Assembly (NCBI RefSeq): GCF_900104765.1
Contig: NZ_LT629737.1
Span: 1,550,001 to 1,614,000 of the forward strand
Reading direction: 5' to 3'
Origin: Gillisia sp. Hel1_33_143
Lineage (GTDB): Bacteria > Bacteroidota > Bacteroidia > Flavobacteriales > Flavobacteriaceae
Length of the DNA stretch: 64,000 nt
The notes under the pieces are model-generated. The model had not been told where the DNA came from and did not search any database. It saw only the letters and a program-made list of their open reading frames with translations. The position numbers were made by a program, and so were the translations under genes. Below, in pieces: positions 29,410-37,794 of this stretch; positions within the stretch are counted from its first letter, which is position 1, and each line of letters starts with the position of its first letter.

Positions 29410-29847
29410 CTAGTAATCCCAGTTATTAGCGAGATTTACCATATACTGATTAACCGTTGCTTTTTTGAATTTCTTGTAAAGTGAATCTGTTTGACGTTGA
29501 GAGAAGTAGGCGGTAAGCCCAGGGTTTCTATTAGTAAGATTCATATTAAATTCAGAGGAATTCGCAGATTTTTTCGCTGTTCTTCTAAGAAGTTTGGTTA
29601 GGTCTGCTTTAGAGAAACTCTCCTCTCCAATAGGGTAATTAACATTTGATTCTTTAGCAGATCTAAGAAAAGATCTATAGCTAAAATTTTTTTCTGATAA
29701 GACATCAGCGGTATAGCTTATTGTTGTGTTATCAACAGATAAAGCTTGTTCTTCCGATCTTAGATTTTCATAGCTTCTATAGTCCATTTGTGCAGTGGTA
29801 GAAATTGAATATAAAATCAAGGTGAGCGTTATATATAAATTTTTCAT
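29410..29847 (-). CDS. Small secreted protein of unknown function
   Basis: The ATG at 29847 gives 145 residues beginning MKNLYITLTLILYSISTTAQ, a signal peptide cut after TAQ. An upstream in-frame start at 29871 would read into the operator and is not preferred. The mature part is Ser/Asn/Arg-rich and polar, with no motif I recognise. An exact palindrome at 29862-29881 sits just upstream. It lies between tetR and the AhpD-like gene, so it probably belongs to the same response. Confidence 0.7.
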   Translation of the reverse strand: MKNLYITLTLILYSISTTAQMDYRSYENLRSEEQALSVDNTTISYTADVLSEKNFSYRSFLRSAKESNVNYPIGEESFSKADLTKLLRRTAKKSANSSEFNMNLTNRNPGLTAYFSQRQTDSLYKKFKKATVNQYMVNLANNWDY

Positions 29848-29861
29848 GACTGTGATTTTAT

Positions 29862-29881
29862 AACTAACCAAACGGTTAGTT
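29862..29881. promoter_or_regulatory. TetR operator O1, upstream of the small secreted protein gene
   Basis: Perfect inverted repeat AACTAACC-AAAC-GGTTAGTT (8-bp arms, 4-bp centre). It shares CnAAACGnTTAGTTnG with the second site at 30484-30499 upstream of tetR. Confidence 0.7.
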
Positions 29882-29898
29882 TGTGATTAAAAAAAATG

Positions 29899-30462
29899 TT
29901 ATAGGTCTTTAAAGACATTTTCAATATAATTCTCTAGTTGTTTATTTGTAAAGATTCGTGTAGCAGAAGACAAACCAAACATTGCTATTGTTAGAAAATC
30001 AGCTTGCTGCTCTATTACAGAGGTGTTTTCATTTTCTTCAACTTTTAAAGTATTGAGAAATAGCTGTTTTACTTCATCCATAAAGTCAGTTAAGACTTGT
30101 TTAATATTTTCATCTGCATCGGTCCCTATTTCATTCGCGGTATTTGTTACTAAACAACCTTTACCAAACTCGGTCTCTCTGGTGAACTCAATAAAATCGT
30201 AAAAATATTGTTTGATTCCTGCAACTCCACTTGGAGCATCCTTTAGCTTTAGGAGTATAAGATTTAATTTTTGTTTATAGCATTTTAAGCTTTCCAAGAA
30301 AACACCATTTTTACTTCCAAAGCTAGAGTATATAGAAAACTTATTGATGCCCATTTCTTTTTCCAGCATATGCATAGAAGTAGTTTCATACCCATTGCGC
30401 CAGAAAAGGTTCATAGCCTTTTCAATAACTTCTTCTTCTATATATTCTTTTTTTCTAGCCAT
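29899..30462 (-). CDS. TetR/AcrR-family transcriptional regulator
   Basis: 187 residues. The N-terminal helix-turn-helix domain shows MNLFWRNGYETTSMHMLEKEMGINKFSIYSSFGSKNGVFLE (residues about 16-56, read in parts), the typical TetR pattern ending in a YxxFxxKxxLxxx-like stretch. The C-terminal ligand domain contains GKGCLVTNTANEIG, as in the YcdC/AcuR-like group that has a conserved cysteine. It is first in a three-gene minus-strand unit and has an operator-like repeat inside its own promoter, so it is expected to repress itself. Confidence 0.9.
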   Translation of the reverse strand: MARKKEYIEEEVIEKAMNLFWRNGYETTSMHMLEKEMGINKFSIYSSFGSKNGVFLESLKCYKQKLNLILLKLKDAPSGVAGIKQYFYDFIEFTRETEFGKGCLVTNTANEIGTDADENIKQVLTDFMDEVKQLFLNTLKVEENENTSVIEQQADFLTIAMFGLSSATRIFTNKQLENYIENVFKDL

Positions 30463-30478
30463 ATTTCTAATTACAGTA

Positions 30479-30508
30479 CAAAGCTAAACGATTAGTTAGT
30501 AATGGCAA
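30479..30508 (-). promoter_or_regulatory. Promoter of tetR with embedded operator O2
   Basis: The minus strand reads TTG (30508-30506), a 19-bp spacer and TAGCTTTG (30486-30479), an exact TAnnTTTG. The operator-like CTAAACGATTAGTTAG (30484-30499) lies between the two boxes and overlaps the -7 box. It matches O1 at 13 of 16 positions. Confidence 0.75.
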
Positions 30509-30561
30509 AACATTTTAGATAAATTTAATACTTAACCTGTATAACCTAAAATATATTGCTG

Positions 30562-32406
30562 TTATTTGATGATCTCACTACTTCCTATTTTAAGATCTTC
30601 TACCAATAATTTTTCTTGTTGTGCGATCTCTTCTCTAGCTTGGAATATATATTTTTTGTCGTCTTTAGGGGTAGCAGCTAGTCTTTTAAGACTTTCAGTA
30701 TCTAATTTTATAAACTTATCTGCTTGTTCTTTGGTTGCACCAGCATCAAAACCCATATAGAACAAAAGATCGCTAGCCATTTTTACAGAGGTGTCTAGAG
30801 ATTCTCTGTAAATATCATCTATTCCTATATTATGTAACTTATATGCATCGTCTCTATTTCTAGCGCGAACCATGAGTTTAAGATCTGGGTATTTACTCTT
30901 TAATTTTTTCATTAAACCGGGTGTTAGATCTGGGTTGTCTAAAGCCGAAATAAGAAAATCTGCCTCTGCTATTCCTGCAGATTCTAGAAGATCTAATCTG
31001 GATACATCTCCATAGTAAACCTCGAATCCCATTTTTCTTAGAAAATCTACTCTGTTAGAATTTTGCTCAATTACCGTAGTTTTTACTCCGTGTGCCCTAA
31101 GAAACCTACCTATGGTACTTCCAAAGTGTCCGAAGCCTAATAAAATTACCTTATGTTTCTGCTCTATAGAATCCATAGGTCTCTTAATAGATTCTATGGT
31201 TCCAATTTTAGGGAGCACTAATCGTTCATTAATAATCCAAAGAATAGGTGTAAGTGTCATGGTAAGCGCCGTAACTACTAATAAAATATCCATTTGATCT
31301 TGGTTAAAAATATTAAGCTGAAACGCAAAGGATATCAACACAAAAGCAAATTCTCCAATTTGCGCCAATCCTACAGTTAGTAATAATCTTTGGTCTAATT
31401 TCAATTTAAATATTAAGCCAACAATATATAGAATGCTTGCCTTTACTACTATTACCCCGATTACCAACGCAGCAATTAATAATGGTTCTTCTGCAATTAC
31501 TCTAAAATTGATGGAAGCGCCTACGGCCATAAAGAATAATCCTAAAAGCAGGCCTTTAAAAGGGTCTAAGGTGCTTTCCAGCTCATGCTTAAATTCACTA
31601 GTTGCAAGTACCACCCCGCCAAGGAAAGCTCCCAGAGCAGGACTCAACCCAACCAAACCCATAACATAAGATATACCTACAACTATTAATAAAGCTGCAG
31701 CTACCAGAAGTTCTCGAACTTCAGTTTTAGCAACCAATCTTAACATAGGAACAATTAAATATCTACCGGTAAATATTATCAGTACCACAGAAGATATAAT
31801 AGATAATGCCTGCAATCCTATTGGTAGGTTGTCAAGAAGATTTTCATGCGCTTTGCTCGCATCTACAACGGGAGTATCTGCTGTAGATATTTCTGATAAT
31901 AAAGGGAGTAATCCAAGCATTATAATGACTATAATATCCTGAAAAAGTAAGATTGAAAAAGAGGAAGCGCCGTAGGAAGTATTCATCAAACCCTTCTCTT
32001 TGTTAGTTTGCAATGTTATGGCAGTAGAAGAAAGCGCTACCGCCATGGCAATAGTGAGCGATATATGCCATTCTAGATTCAGAGCATAAAATATTAGATA
32101 GGTGAGGAGCATGGTACCAAAAACTTGAGTGAATCCCATCCCCAAGATTATCTTTCGCATCTTCCAAAAATTGCTAGGTTGAATCTCCAAACCTATAAGG
32201 AAAAGCATCATAACCACTCCAAATTCTGCAAATTCTAAAATGTCTTCTCCTTCGTGACCAATAAAACCAAAAATGTAGGGGCCAATAAGAATTCCAGCAA
32301 GTAGATATCCAATAACAGAACTTAATCCTAACTTTTTTACCAACGGAACACAAATAATAGCTGCGGCAAGAAAGACTATAGCTTCAAAAAGAATACTTCC
32401 ACTCAT
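30562..32406 (-). CDS. KefB/KefC-type cation:proton antiporter (CPA2 family)
   Basis: 614 residues. About 12 membrane spans (1-390) with Gly/Pro-rich CPA2 helices such as LIGLEIQPSNFWKMRK and ALSSTAITLQTNKEKGL, then a cytoplasmic RCK/TrkA-N domain from about 412 (VILLGFGHFGSTIGRFL) with NAD-binding Gly pattern. The end is a short helical tail. It is probably a potassium or sodium/proton antiporter of the inner membrane. It is on the same strand as tetR but separated by 99 nt with tetR's own promoter in between, so membership in the TetR unit is unlikely. Confidence 0.9.
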   Translation of the reverse strand: MSGSILFEAIVFLAAAIICVPLVKKLGLSSVIGYLLAGILIGPYIFGFIGHEGEDILEFAEFGVVMMLFLIGLEIQPSNFWKMRKIILGMGFTQVFGTMLLTYLIFYALNLEWHISLTIAMAVALSSTAITLQTNKEKGLMNTSYGASSFSILLFQDIIVIIMLGLLPLLSEISTADTPVVDASKAHENLLDNLPIGLQALSIISSVVLIIFTGRYLIVPMLRLVAKTEVRELLVAAALLIVVGISYVMGLVGLSPALGAFLGGVVLATSEFKHELESTLDPFKGLLLGLFFMAVGASINFRVIAEEPLLIAALVIGVIVVKASILYIVGLIFKLKLDQRLLLTVGLAQIGEFAFVLISFAFQLNIFNQDQMDILLVVTALTMTLTPILWIINERLVLPKIGTIESIKRPMDSIEQKHKVILLGFGHFGSTIGRFLRAHGVKTTVIEQNSNRVDFLRKMGFEVYYGDVSRLDLLESAGIAEADFLISALDNPDLTPGLMKKLKSKYPDLKLMVRARNRDDAYKLHNIGIDDIYRESLDTSVKMASDLLFYMGFDAGATKEQADKFIKLDTESLKRLAATPKDDKKYIFQAREEIAQQEKLLVEDLKIGSSEIIK

Positions 32407-33004
32407 TGGTTTTGTTTATATATAAATTGATGTATAAGAAGCTTTAAAGTTAATCAATATGATATATATCTGATACTCTAATAGCTAAAGCTCCTAAAGT
32501 CGGCTTAAGCAATTAAGAATTACATGAAACATAAAAAAGCTTATCTAATTTACAACTACCAAATTTTTTTTCTAATTGAAGAATTTGACTAAAAGGAGGT
32601 TATTGAAAGAACAAGGAACCATTGAGATGTACCTTGGAAAAGTTCAGGAAAGTGTGTGCAATATTTAAAAGAAAAATACCAGCCTAAGAGTTGCAAATAG
32701 TCCCTACCCAATTTGCAGCTTCTTATTGACTGGCATTTTATAGCTTTTTTAGGTATCTAAAATAGTATCCTGGATATCTATTTTTATTCTCCTTCAAATG
32801 TAGTATTTCTCTTACTTCTAATTTTACGGTTTTCCGTACAATGAAGATATTTTCATTAAAATTTAATATGTGCAATTTTCTTTTCTAGCTGGTAGATCAC
32901 TAATGAGGAATGTTTATGATAACACAAAGATCTCTAAAACTGCTAATTTACTATCTTTAACGTACGTTCGTTTAAAAAATGAACAGATCATAAATCCTTA
33001 AATA
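32407..33004. other. 598-base region without a gene
   Basis: No open frame with coding character on either strand. An imperfect inverted repeat at 32679-32733 is the only structure seen. The rest is AT-rich and includes the divergent promoter regions of the antiporter and the DUF2461 gene, neither of which shows a full consensus. Confidence 0.6.
32679..32733. repeat. Imperfect inverted repeat
   Basis: CCAG (32679-32682) with CTGG (32730-32733) and TGCAAAT (32692-32698) with ATTTGCA (32711-32717), separated by partly complementary bases. It is followed by a T-rich stretch (ATAGCTTTTTT), so it might be the terminator-like end of a small RNA. Confidence 0.4.
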
Positions 33005-33667
33005 ATGTCGAAAATGAGTTTTAAAGATATGTTCGATTTTCTCAATCGATTAGAAAATAATAATCATAAAGAATGGATGGATGAGCATAGGAATGAATAT
33101 CACCAGATTCGAGATTGGTATATAGAATGGCTTAATAAGCTAGATATTAAACTTTCTATGGTAGATTCAAATTATACACATACTACGGGGAAACAGGCAA
33201 TTAATAGAATTAATAATAATCTGCTTTTTCATCCTAATAAACCGGTATACAAAGATCATTTTGGAGCTGCGTTAGATAAAACAAAAGGTTTGGGAGATTT
33301 TTATATTCACTTAGGTATTCATGGCAGTTTTGTTGCGGGTGGAATTCACAATCCTAAAAATGATATTTTAAAAAGTATAAGAGGAGCATTGGATTATGAT
33401 GGTGAAGAATTTGTGAAGATCTTAAACAAACCTTCCTTTAAAAGGAACTTTGGCGCAATGATGGAAAGCGATATGCTTAAAACTGCTCCCAAAGGATATT
33501 CACAAGATCATAGATTCATAGATCTTATGAGATATAAAAGCTTTTCCATAAAATATGATTTGGATCCTCAGGAAATCATGGCATCTAACTTTCAAGATAA
33601 GCTTATTGATATATATCAAGAAATGCTCCCTTTTAGAAGATATCTGAATCATGCACTTACGGTTTAG
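33005..33667 (+). CDS. DUF2461 domain-containing protein
   Basis: 220 residues matching the DUF2461 family (TIGR02453) of unknown function. Characteristic parts are FLNRLENNNHKEWMDEHR (about residue 12), a RINNNLLFHPNKPVYKDHFGA stretch (about 65, read in parts) and FYIHLGIHGSFVAGGI (about 98). Normal length. An ATG three codons downstream could also be used. It is a single-gene unit. Confidence 0.85.
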   Translation: MSKMSFKDMFDFLNRLENNNHKEWMDEHRNEYHQIRDWYIEWLNKLDIKLSMVDSNYTHTTGKQAINRINNNLLFHPNKPVYKDHFGAALDKTKGLGDFYIHLGIHGSFVAGGIHNPKNDILKSIRGALDYDGEEFVKILNKPSFKRNFGAMMESDMLKTAPKGYSQDHRFIDLMRYKSFSIKYDLDPQEIMASNFQDKLIDIYQEMLPFRRYLNHALTV

Positions 33668-33830
33668 AAAAGTTTGCTCTAATTGACTCTCGTATAGTTA
33701 GATGACTATTACTTGAAATTCAATATTTTTAGTGTAAATGCTATTTTGATAGAGTTATTGAATGCTTTTTATAGAATTTTTTGATATATTTATGTTAATG
33801 CGTTAAACCTATTCTAATTTTGAATTCTCG

Positions 33831-33858
33831 TTGAGTGGTTTTTTTAATTTTACCCTTG
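33831..33858 (+). promoter_or_regulatory. Putative promoter of the 124-residue protein gene
   Basis: TTG (33831-33833), 17-bp spacer, TACCCTTG (33851-33858), one base off TAnnTTTG; 24 nt upstream of the ATG. Confidence 0.45.
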
Positions 33859-33882
33859 TTAATTTGAAAAAATAAATTCATC

Positions 33883-34257
33883 ATGGTAGCATACTATAAT
33901 CAAAGACAGATAAAGACCGAAATGAAAGCTCTTATTCAGGATTATCTGAAATCCTGCTCTAACTGTGAAGAATTGCCGGCAGATTTAGTTGATCTTATAA
34001 AACATAATTTTTTAGCTAAATATGTATCTTATAATTCTGAACTTCATTCTATAGAAATTGGAGTGGAAGTATCAGATAAACCATCTTCTCTAATTAGTTA
34101 TCCTCAAATAAAAGTGTATCAATTTCCAATAGATGATAAAAAAAATAAATGGCTGAAAAAGTCACTAAAAACTTCTAAAACAGATCTTGCGTTCTACGGA
34201 AGACTTCTAAATAAAAGAAGTACCATATATAAAAATGCAGATGTAGTAGTAATGTAA
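33883..34257 (+). CDS. Hypothetical cytoplasmic protein, 124 residues
   Basis: Not recognised. No signal peptide or membrane segment; mixed Lys-rich sequence with a CSNCEELP stretch near residue 24 (two cysteines two residues apart, but no second pair). A plausible promoter upstream and a strong terminator downstream show a single-gene transcription unit, which supports it being real. Confidence 0.7.
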   Translation: MVAYYNQRQIKTEMKALIQDYLKSCSNCEELPADLVDLIKHNFLAKYVSYNSELHSIEIGVEVSDKPSSLISYPQIKVYQFPIDDKKNKWLKKSLKTSKTDLAFYGRLLNKRSTIYKNADVVVM

Positions 34258-34278
34258 TTATTAATAATCTCAGATATT

Positions 34279-34311
34279 AAAAAGCAGCTTAAATTTTAAG
34301 CTGCTTTTTTT
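34279..34311 (+). terminator. Terminator of the 124-residue protein gene
   Basis: AAAGCAGCTTAAA (34281-34293) pairs with TTTAAGCTGCTTT (from 34295) and ends in a T7 run. Confidence 0.88.
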
Positions 34312-34624
34312 ATTTGCTTCTATTAGTTTGTATCACTCCCATATTTAACTAAAATTTTCCGCATATCTCTACATACATGATTTTAGTCAGTATCATAAAT
34401 AGTCTTTCTTTTTAGATTTGAATCATGCTTCATTTTTCAATTATTATTATAGCTATTAAGATAGAAATGAAGCAATCTTAGATCTATTAAATATTTTAAA
34501 ACTGTTGGCTTTGGTAACATCTGTTACTGTATAACTGCAGATCTAAGCATAATTTTGAATTATAAATCTTGCATTCGCAGCTGAGCAAATAATCTTTAAG
34601 CGATTGCATAAAAACTTAATTATT
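34312..34624. other. Intergenic region upstream of the MBL/rhodanese gene
   Basis: About 310 bases with no gene on either strand. It must hold the promoter of the downstream gene, but no full TTG/TAnnTTTG pair was found. No repeat or hairpin stands out. Confidence 0.55.
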
Positions 34625-36037
34625 ATGAAAGTAGAACAGATTTACACAGGATGTTTAGCGCATGCAGCATATTATATTGAAAGTAATGGTGAGGCTGCTA
34701 TTTTCGATCCTTTAAGAGAAGTAGAACCTTATTTAGAGCGAGCTAAAAGTGATAAGGCAATAATAAAGTATGTTTTTGAAACCCATTTTCATGCAGATTT
34801 TGTAAGTGGGCATTTAGATTTACAGAAAAAAGCAGGAGCAGAGATCGTATTTGGTCCCGGTGCTGCTCCTGCTTATAAAGCAACTATTGCAAAGGATGGA
34901 GAAATTTTCTCGGTTGGAAAGTACAAGGTAAAAGTTATTCATACTCCCGGACATACCATGGAGAGTACCACTTATTTGCTTATAGACGAAAATGATAAAG
35001 AACATGGAATTATAACCGGAGATACTTTGTTTATAGGAGATGTAGGTAGGCCAGATCTTGCTCAACATGTTGTTTCAGATCTTACGGAGGAGAAGTTAGC
35101 CGGACATCTCTTTGATTCTTTACGTAATAAGATCATGCCTTTAAGCGATGATCTTATAGTTTATCCAAATCATGGTGCGGGTTCTGCTTGTGGTAAAATG
35201 ATGAGTAAAGAGACTAAAGACACTTTAGGGAACCAAAAGAAATTTAATTACGCATTACGCCCAGATATGACTAAGGAGGAATTTATTAAAGAGCTTCTTA
35301 CCGGTCTTACAGCACCTCCCGTATATTTTCCTCAAAATGTTCTCTTGAATATTAAAGGATATGAAAGTCTAGACAAAGTTAGAGAGCGTGCTAACATTCC
35401 ATTATCCACACAAGATTTTGAAGCCGTAGCTAATGAATCTGGTGCGCTAATGTTGGATACAAGAGATGCTGAGGTTTTTGCTAAAGGATTTGTGCCGAAT
35501 AGTATTAATATTGGACTAGATGGAAGTTTTGCACAATGGGTGGGAGAATTGATACCAGATGTAAAACAGCAAATTTTACTTATTACAGATCCGGGAAATC
35601 AGGAGGAAACCATAACAAGATTATCTCGTGTAGGGTATGATAATACTATTGGCTTTCTAAAAGGAGGGTTTGATGAATGGAAAAAGGATGGGAAACCTGT
35701 TAATTCTGTAAACCGTATAGATGCAACAGAATTTGCGGAACTAAATAAAGATAACTCGGTGACCTTTGATGTTCGTAAAAAGAGCGAATTCGATTCTGAA
35801 CATCTCTTGGAGGCAGAGAATATTCCTCTAAATGAGATAAATAAGCATCTCTCAGAAATTCCAAAGGATAAGAAAGTTTATTTACATTGTGCCGGTGGAT
35901 ATAGAAGTATGATCGCATCCTCTATATTAAAGCAAAGAGGATGGGATAATATTACCGACATTCGAGGAGGGTTTAAAGCACTTGCAGAAACCAAGATTCC
36001 AAAATCTAAATATGTATGTCCTTCAACCTTATTATAA
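34625..36037 (+). CDS. Metallo-beta-lactamase fold hydrolase fused to two rhodanese domains
   Basis: 470 residues from ATG 34625 (MKVEQIYTGCLAHAAYYIES). The N-terminal domain (about 1-230) has the metal motif THFHADFVSGH and HTPGHTMES, like ETHE1/BlrB-type persulfide dioxygenases. Two rhodanese domains follow (about 255-355 and 370-470). The first lacks a cysteine at its active-site loop (ITDPGNQEE) and is probably inactive. The second has the catalytic C422 in HCAGGYRS. This suggests oxidation and transfer of sulfane sulfur in the cytoplasm. A TTG 21 bases upstream is rejected as start. A strong terminator follows. Confidence 0.9.
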   Translation: MKVEQIYTGCLAHAAYYIESNGEAAIFDPLREVEPYLERAKSDKAIIKYVFETHFHADFVSGHLDLQKKAGAEIVFGPGAAPAYKATIAKDGEIFSVGKYKVKVIHTPGHTMESTTYLLIDENDKEHGIITGDTLFIGDVGRPDLAQHVVSDLTEEKLAGHLFDSLRNKIMPLSDDLIVYPNHGAGSACGKMMSKETKDTLGNQKKFNYALRPDMTKEEFIKELLTGLTAPPVYFPQNVLLNIKGYESLDKVRERANIPLSTQDFEAVANESGALMLDTRDAEVFAKGFVPNSINIGLDGSFAQWVGELIPDVKQQILLITDPGNQEETITRLSRVGYDNTIGFLKGGFDEWKKDGKPVNSVNRIDATEFAELNKDNSVTFDVRKKSEFDSEHLLEAENIPLNEINKHLSEIPKDKKVYLHCAGGYRSMIASSILKQRGWDNITDIRGGFKALAETKIPKSKYVCPSTLL

Positions 36038-36050
36038 TTTATATATAAAT

Positions 36051-36092
36051 AAAAAAAAACGGTTCGAATATTTCGAACCGTTTTTTTTTTTT
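36051..36092. terminator. Shared terminator of two convergent genes
   Basis: CGGTTCGAA (36060-36068) / TTCGAACCG (36072-36080), with A9 before and T12 after. It works for both the MBL/rhodanese gene and the convergent ypdA-like gene. Confidence 0.92.
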
Positions 36093-36107
36093 GTGCTATC
36101 ATCAAGC

Positions 36108-37088
36108 TTAGTTGCTTTTAACAATATTATCTAAGATCATCTTAGCATGAATTCTGGAATTTTCTATGAACCATTTGTGAGTTTCCATACCGCCACAAAT
36201 AACTCCGGCAAGATAAATACCAGGAACATTAGTTTCCATAGTATTCTCATCATATTCCGGAATTTTCCGCCCATCATCTGATAGATCTATACCAATATCT
36301 TTCAAAAATTTGAAATTCGGTCTATATCCGGTTAGTAAAAGCACAAAGTCATTTTCTATAGTTACATCCCCATCTTCCGTAGATATAATTACTTCATTTT
36401 CTTTAATATCTGAAAGCGATGAATTAAAATAAGCTTTAATACTTCCTTCTTCGATCCTATTTATAATATCGGGTCTAACCCAATATTTAACGCGGTTACC
36501 AATTTCTTCTTTTCTCACTATCATAGTAACATCTCCGCCTTTTCTATAAATCTCTAAAGCAGCATCTACAGCAGAGTTGCTAGCTCCAACAACTATTGTT
36601 TTTTGAGTAGCAAAATAATGCGGATCGTTGTAATAGTGATTTACTTTTGGTAGATTTTCTCCCGGAATGTTCAAATAATTTGGAATGTCATAAAAACCAG
36701 TTGCCACCACCACATTCTTAGCGGTATAGGCATTTTTACTTGTTTTAACAACATGGGCATCTTCATTTTTTGAATCTACAGCTATAACCGTCTCAAAAAG
36801 ATGAATATTAAGAGAATTATTAGAGACAATTCTTCGGTAATATTCTAAGGCTTCTGCCCTTTTAGGTTTAGCATTGGTACTAATAAATGGGATATTGTCT
36901 AACTCTAACTTTTCTGAAGAAGAAAAGAAAGACATATTTGTAGGGTAGTGGTAGAGAGAATTTACAAGACATCCTTTCTCGATAATAAGATAGGAAAGTC
37001 CATTTTTTTCTGCCTCTAAGGCGCAGGCAATTCCTATAGGACCACCACCAATAATTATTATTTCGTACTCTTTAGTTTGAATTTGCAA
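36108..37088 (-). CDS. ypdA: YpdA-family putative bacillithiol disulfide reductase
   Basis: FAD-dependent oxidoreductase of about 326 residues. FAD-binding IIIIGGGPIGIACALEAEKNG is near the N-terminus, NADPH-binding VVGASNSAVDAALEI is near residue 165, and the end has GIYLAGVICGGMETHKW, the Gly-rich FAD motif of YpdA. YpdA reduces bacillithiol disulfide in Firmicutes; a role in low-molecular-weight thiol recycling is inferred here. The start is uncertain: the TTG at 37088 (just inside rpe, overlap 17 nt) fits family length, whereas the longest frame begins inside rpe at 37139. Confidence 0.85.
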   Translation of the reverse strand: MQIQTKEYEIIIIGGGPIGIACALEAEKNGLSYLIIEKGCLVNSLYHYPTNMSFFSSSEKLELDNIPFISTNAKPKRAEALEYYRRIVSNNSLNIHLFETVIAVDSKNEDAHVVKTSKNAYTAKNVVVATGFYDIPNYLNIPGENLPKVNHYYNDPHYFATQKTIVVGASNSAVDAALEIYRKGGDVTMIVRKEEIGNRVKYWVRPDIINRIEEGSIKAYFNSSLSDIKENEVIISTEDGDVTIENDFVLLLTGYRPNFKFLKDIGIDLSDDGRKIPEYDENTMETNVPGIYLAGVICGGMETHKWFIENSRIHAKMILDNIVKSN

Positions 37089-37737
37089 TTTCTTTAAGTC
37101 CTTTAATAGTTTCAAGTTGATCTTCCGCCTTAAAAACATAGCTTCCTGCTACTAATACATCTGCACCAGCTTTTGTAAGTCCAGCTGCATTTTTGTCTGT
37201 AACACCCCCATCAACTTCAATAAGTGTTTGCGCGCCCGCTTCTTCTATGATTTGCTTTAAGTGTTTTACCTTATTATAAGTATTTTCAATAAAACTCTGA
37301 CCACCAAACCCCGGGTTAACGCTCATTACAAGAACTAAGTCGATATCTTTTATAATATCTTTCAAAAGATCTACATTGGTATGAGGATTAATGGCTACTC
37401 CAGCTTTCATGCCTTCAGCTTTTATTGCCTGAATAGTTCTATGTAGATGAGTGCAGGCCTCATAATGAACCGTAAGTATATCAGACCCTAACGCTGCAAA
37501 CTCTTTAATGTATCTATCTGGATCTACGATCATTAAATGTACATCGATGGTTTTCTTAGCATGTTTTGCAATAGCCTTTAGAACAGGCATTCCGTAAGAA
37601 ATGTTCGGGACAAAAACACCATCCATGATATCTATGTGAAACCAATCTGCCTCACTATTATTAATCATTTCTAGATCTCGTTGCAGATTCCCAAAATCTG
37701 CAGCTAAGACAGATGGTGCAATTAATTTTGTGCTCAT
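37072..37737 (-). CDS. rpe: Ribulose-phosphate 3-epimerase
   Basis: Interconverts ribulose-5-P and xylulose-5-P in the pentose phosphate pathway. 221 residues from ATG 37737 (MSTKLIAPSVLAADF). TIM-barrel motifs: HIDIMDGVFVPNIS (metal-binding, about residue 33), VHLMIVDP (about 66), MSVNPGFGGQSFI (about 141) and EVDGGVT (about 176). The 3' end overlaps the ypdA-like gene. A start 30 nt upstream is less likely. Confidence 0.95.
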   Translation of the reverse strand: MSTKLIAPSVLAADFGNLQRDLEMINNSEADWFHIDIMDGVFVPNISYGMPVLKAIAKHAKKTIDVHLMIVDPDRYIKEFAALGSDILTVHYEACTHLHRTIQAIKAEGMKAGVAINPHTNVDLLKDIIKDIDLVLVMSVNPGFGGQSFIENTYNKVKHLKQIIEEAGAQTLIEVDGGVTDKNAAGLTKAGADVLVAGSYVFKAEDQLETIKGLKEIANSN

Positions 37738-37794
37738 AATTTTATGTTGTGTTGTTTCTGCGCACAAAAATAAGAAGAATAAAACGTAATCTGT

